DNA of 64,000 nucleotides from Anas platyrhynchos. Lineage: Eukaryota; Chordata; Aves; Anseriformes; Anatidae. Under the pieces are notes generated by a model that searched no databases, was not told the origin of the DNA, and was given only the letters and a program-made list of their open reading frames with translations. Each line of letters starts with the position of its first letter. Position 1 is the first letter of the stretch. The stretch is from the NCBI RefSeq assembly GCF_047663525.1, contig NC_092600.1, forward strand, positions 558,001-622,000, given 5' to 3'. Below, one piece after another: positions 62,036-64,000 of the stretch. A program made the translations under genes and the position numbers.

Positions 62036-64000
62036 CTGGGGAGACAAAGGGGGGGTGAAGGGAGGGAAGGCAGCCTGCAGAGAAGCCACTGCCTGTGTGA
62101 GAAGCGCCTGGAGCACGTCCCGAAGCGCCTGGTTTTAGCCGTGCTGAAGAGGTGATGCTGCGGGGTCTGGGTGAGAGGCTGTCTGCCTGAAGCCTCCTCA
62201 GCCAGCGCTTGCATCAAGTCTTTGGGTGTTGCTGGTACTGTGGAGAGAACGTGCAGGGAAGAAACAGCCTGTAACTTTAGGCCAAAGGGGATATGAATAA
62301 AAGAAAAGCCAGCAGGAATGAAGAACAAAGCAGATCTCATCAATGGCTTCTGTCCCAGAAGAGCCAGCCAAGCCAGCCACGGGCGACAAGGAGGCATTGG
62401 GGAGGAGAAGGCTGCTGTCCTTACACAGCAGGTGCTCCATTGAAACAACTGGTTAGGGACCAACGGGGGCCTGTCCTGAGGCAAGGCACCCTGGAAGAGT
62501 GCAGCATGGTGCCCTGCCCAGGCGATAGCGTCAGGAATGTGTTCTGCCTTTGAAGCACCCGGTGAGCAAGAGGCCCTGCGACTGCTTGCCCTGAGCATCC
62601 TCTAGAGGTGCGGGAGGGAGCACGGCAGTGCAGGGCGGTGGAGGCAGCGCCAGCACCAGTGCTTGAAGCCCGTCCTCCTCGCTCCCCTTGTCCTGCCACG
62701 ACCATGCAGAAACACGCTGGGACCCCAGTCACTGACACTGGGGGGGGGGGGGTGGTTAAGAGAGAAGCAGATGAATGAGGAGGGAGATGGATCTCCTCAG
62801 GACTAGTGAGGAAACTGGTCTAGAAATTCATTTGAAATTTCATTTTTCCATGGAGAGGGAGATGTGATCTGCTCCCACTATTACGGACTGTGTGGCAATT
62901 AGCGGTTATTTAAAAAAAAAACAAAAACAGGGGACTGTCCAAGACTATCCCATAACTTTTAAAATGGTTTGTTCTCTCTCGCTGTTGTTCAGAACAATCA
63001 GCTGACAGTTTGTCTAAAAAAGTCTCAGATAACTTCTGCTGCTGCTACTTGCACAGACCAGACAAAGTTCAGCGTAAGGGTGTTCTGACTCTGCAGCGGC
63101 TTATTTTATACAGGATTTGTCTTCAGGGGCAGGACAGGCACAGACTGGTTTCATATTGTAGGGGTGTAAAAGGAGCTGTGCAGAACAGGCAGCTGATAAA
63201 ACGCTAAAATACAATCCTCATTCTGAGAATTATTTGAAGGCTTCAGGAGCGTTCTTATAGTTAGGAATCACTGCGTTTGTGTGCAGCAGTCTTGGATGAC
63301 CTATGCTAATGCAAGAAAATAGCAAATACCATGAACATAGAACAGACTTCTAGATATTGCTCATGTGTACAACTGTACCCAAAGGTCTGGCTCAATACTG
63401 GGAAGGTGCTAATTACCATGTAGACAGCTTGTTGCTATTTGGTTGTTGTTGTGTAGCTCACCACAGTGCCAGGCTGCTGAACCTTATTCAGAGGAAAACA
63501 AATAATCACAACATACTTACCTACTAATTTTAACTCTGGGAAACTTTTAAAAGATTGGATCATTCAAAACATCAGTGATCTTCACTGCCTTACAGTAAAT
63601 ACATAGCCTCACTTAAGGTGTGATTAGTTTCTTAATATTTAAAAATTTTTAAATGTACCATTGATAAGTGGGTGAAACTATATATATATAAATATGTAAG
63701 TGAGGTAGTAAGGTGCAAAGATAGTTCACCTGTGGGAGATATAATAATTCAAAAAGATGAGCACAGCAATTTGGAATCTGTCTCAAATCTTTCCAGCAGT
63801 GTATCTAAATTCTTCCATATCCCCTGATCTCCCTAAAATTAATCTTCAGCTGCCCCAGTATGTCTCTGCGACCTCCTGCTCAGAACTGCCATGGATACTC
63901 ATGCCTGGATGGGCGCTCGGATTCGGACACACAGCACCTGCGCTCTGCTCTGCCTGCATCTCCTGGCACACGACAGCCTCAGGCAGGGCTGGCTCAGCTC
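62036..64000 (-). other. SH3RF2: SH3RF2 intron, running off the window
   Basis: Sequence upstream of the third-SH3 exon. I found no exon matching the preceding human SH3RF2 segment (the linker before the third SH3), so the next upstream exon is probably beyond 64000. A short TATATA tract lies at 63680-63690. Confidence 0.6.
62740..62752 (+). repeat. G13 homopolymer
   Basis: Thirteen G residues in the SH3RF2 intron upstream of the SH3 exon. Confidence 0.9.

Overview
This is a vertebrate nuclear genome window, almost certainly from a bird. The evidence is split protein-coding genes with standard GT-AG introns, a GC-rich CpG-island promoter, and 3' ends of CR1 LINEs (about 47.8-48.2 kb, 61.6-61.7 kb and an inverted piece at 24.4-24.6 kb) carrying the avian-type CR1 tail. 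It is not prokaryotic. I see no operon, CRISPR array, phage or other microbial system, and no previously undescribed multi-gene system.

Layout. (1) 1-15.56 kb, minus strand: RBM27, an RNA-binding protein. Sixteen coding exons run from the start codon at 15558 down to position 141, and the gene continues off the left edge. (2) 15.56-15.96 kb: a compact head-to-head, bidirectional CpG-island promoter of about 400 bp between the two start codons, with two CCAAT boxes, GC boxes and ETS-like sites. (3) 15.96-43.7 kb, plus strand: LARS1, cytoplasmic leucyl-tRNA synthetase. It is complete in 32 coding exons and 1177 codons plus stop, with both class I signature motifs and the CP1 editing domain. Two AATAAA signals follow the stop. 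(4) 43.7-56.9 kb: a 13-kb intergenic stretch with no recognisable gene. It holds a CR1 3' end, GC-rich patches and an AU-rich island near 50.1-50.8 kb. PLAC8L1, which mammals have between LARS1 and SH3RF2, was not recognised here. (5) 56.9-64 kb, minus strand: the last four coding exons of SH3RF2 (an SH3 domain, a serine/proline-rich region and a KTVRF protein-phosphatase-1 docking motif). Its RING and first SH3 domains lie beyond the right edge.

The order RBM27-LARS1-SH3RF2 matches, in mirror image, the human 5q32 block as I remember it, so this is conserved synteny. The genes are not functionally linked except that RBM27 and LARS1 share a promoter. The most notable features are a GC-AG intron in RBM27, an apparently absent 55-codon RBM27 cassette exon, tandem NAGNAG acceptors in SH3RF2 (one just upstream of the PP1 motif), the missing PLAC8L1, and G-rich tandem repeats at the 5' end of LARS1. 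Exon boundaries were worked out by hand from splice signals, reading-frame phase and remembered human proteins. No alignment was run.
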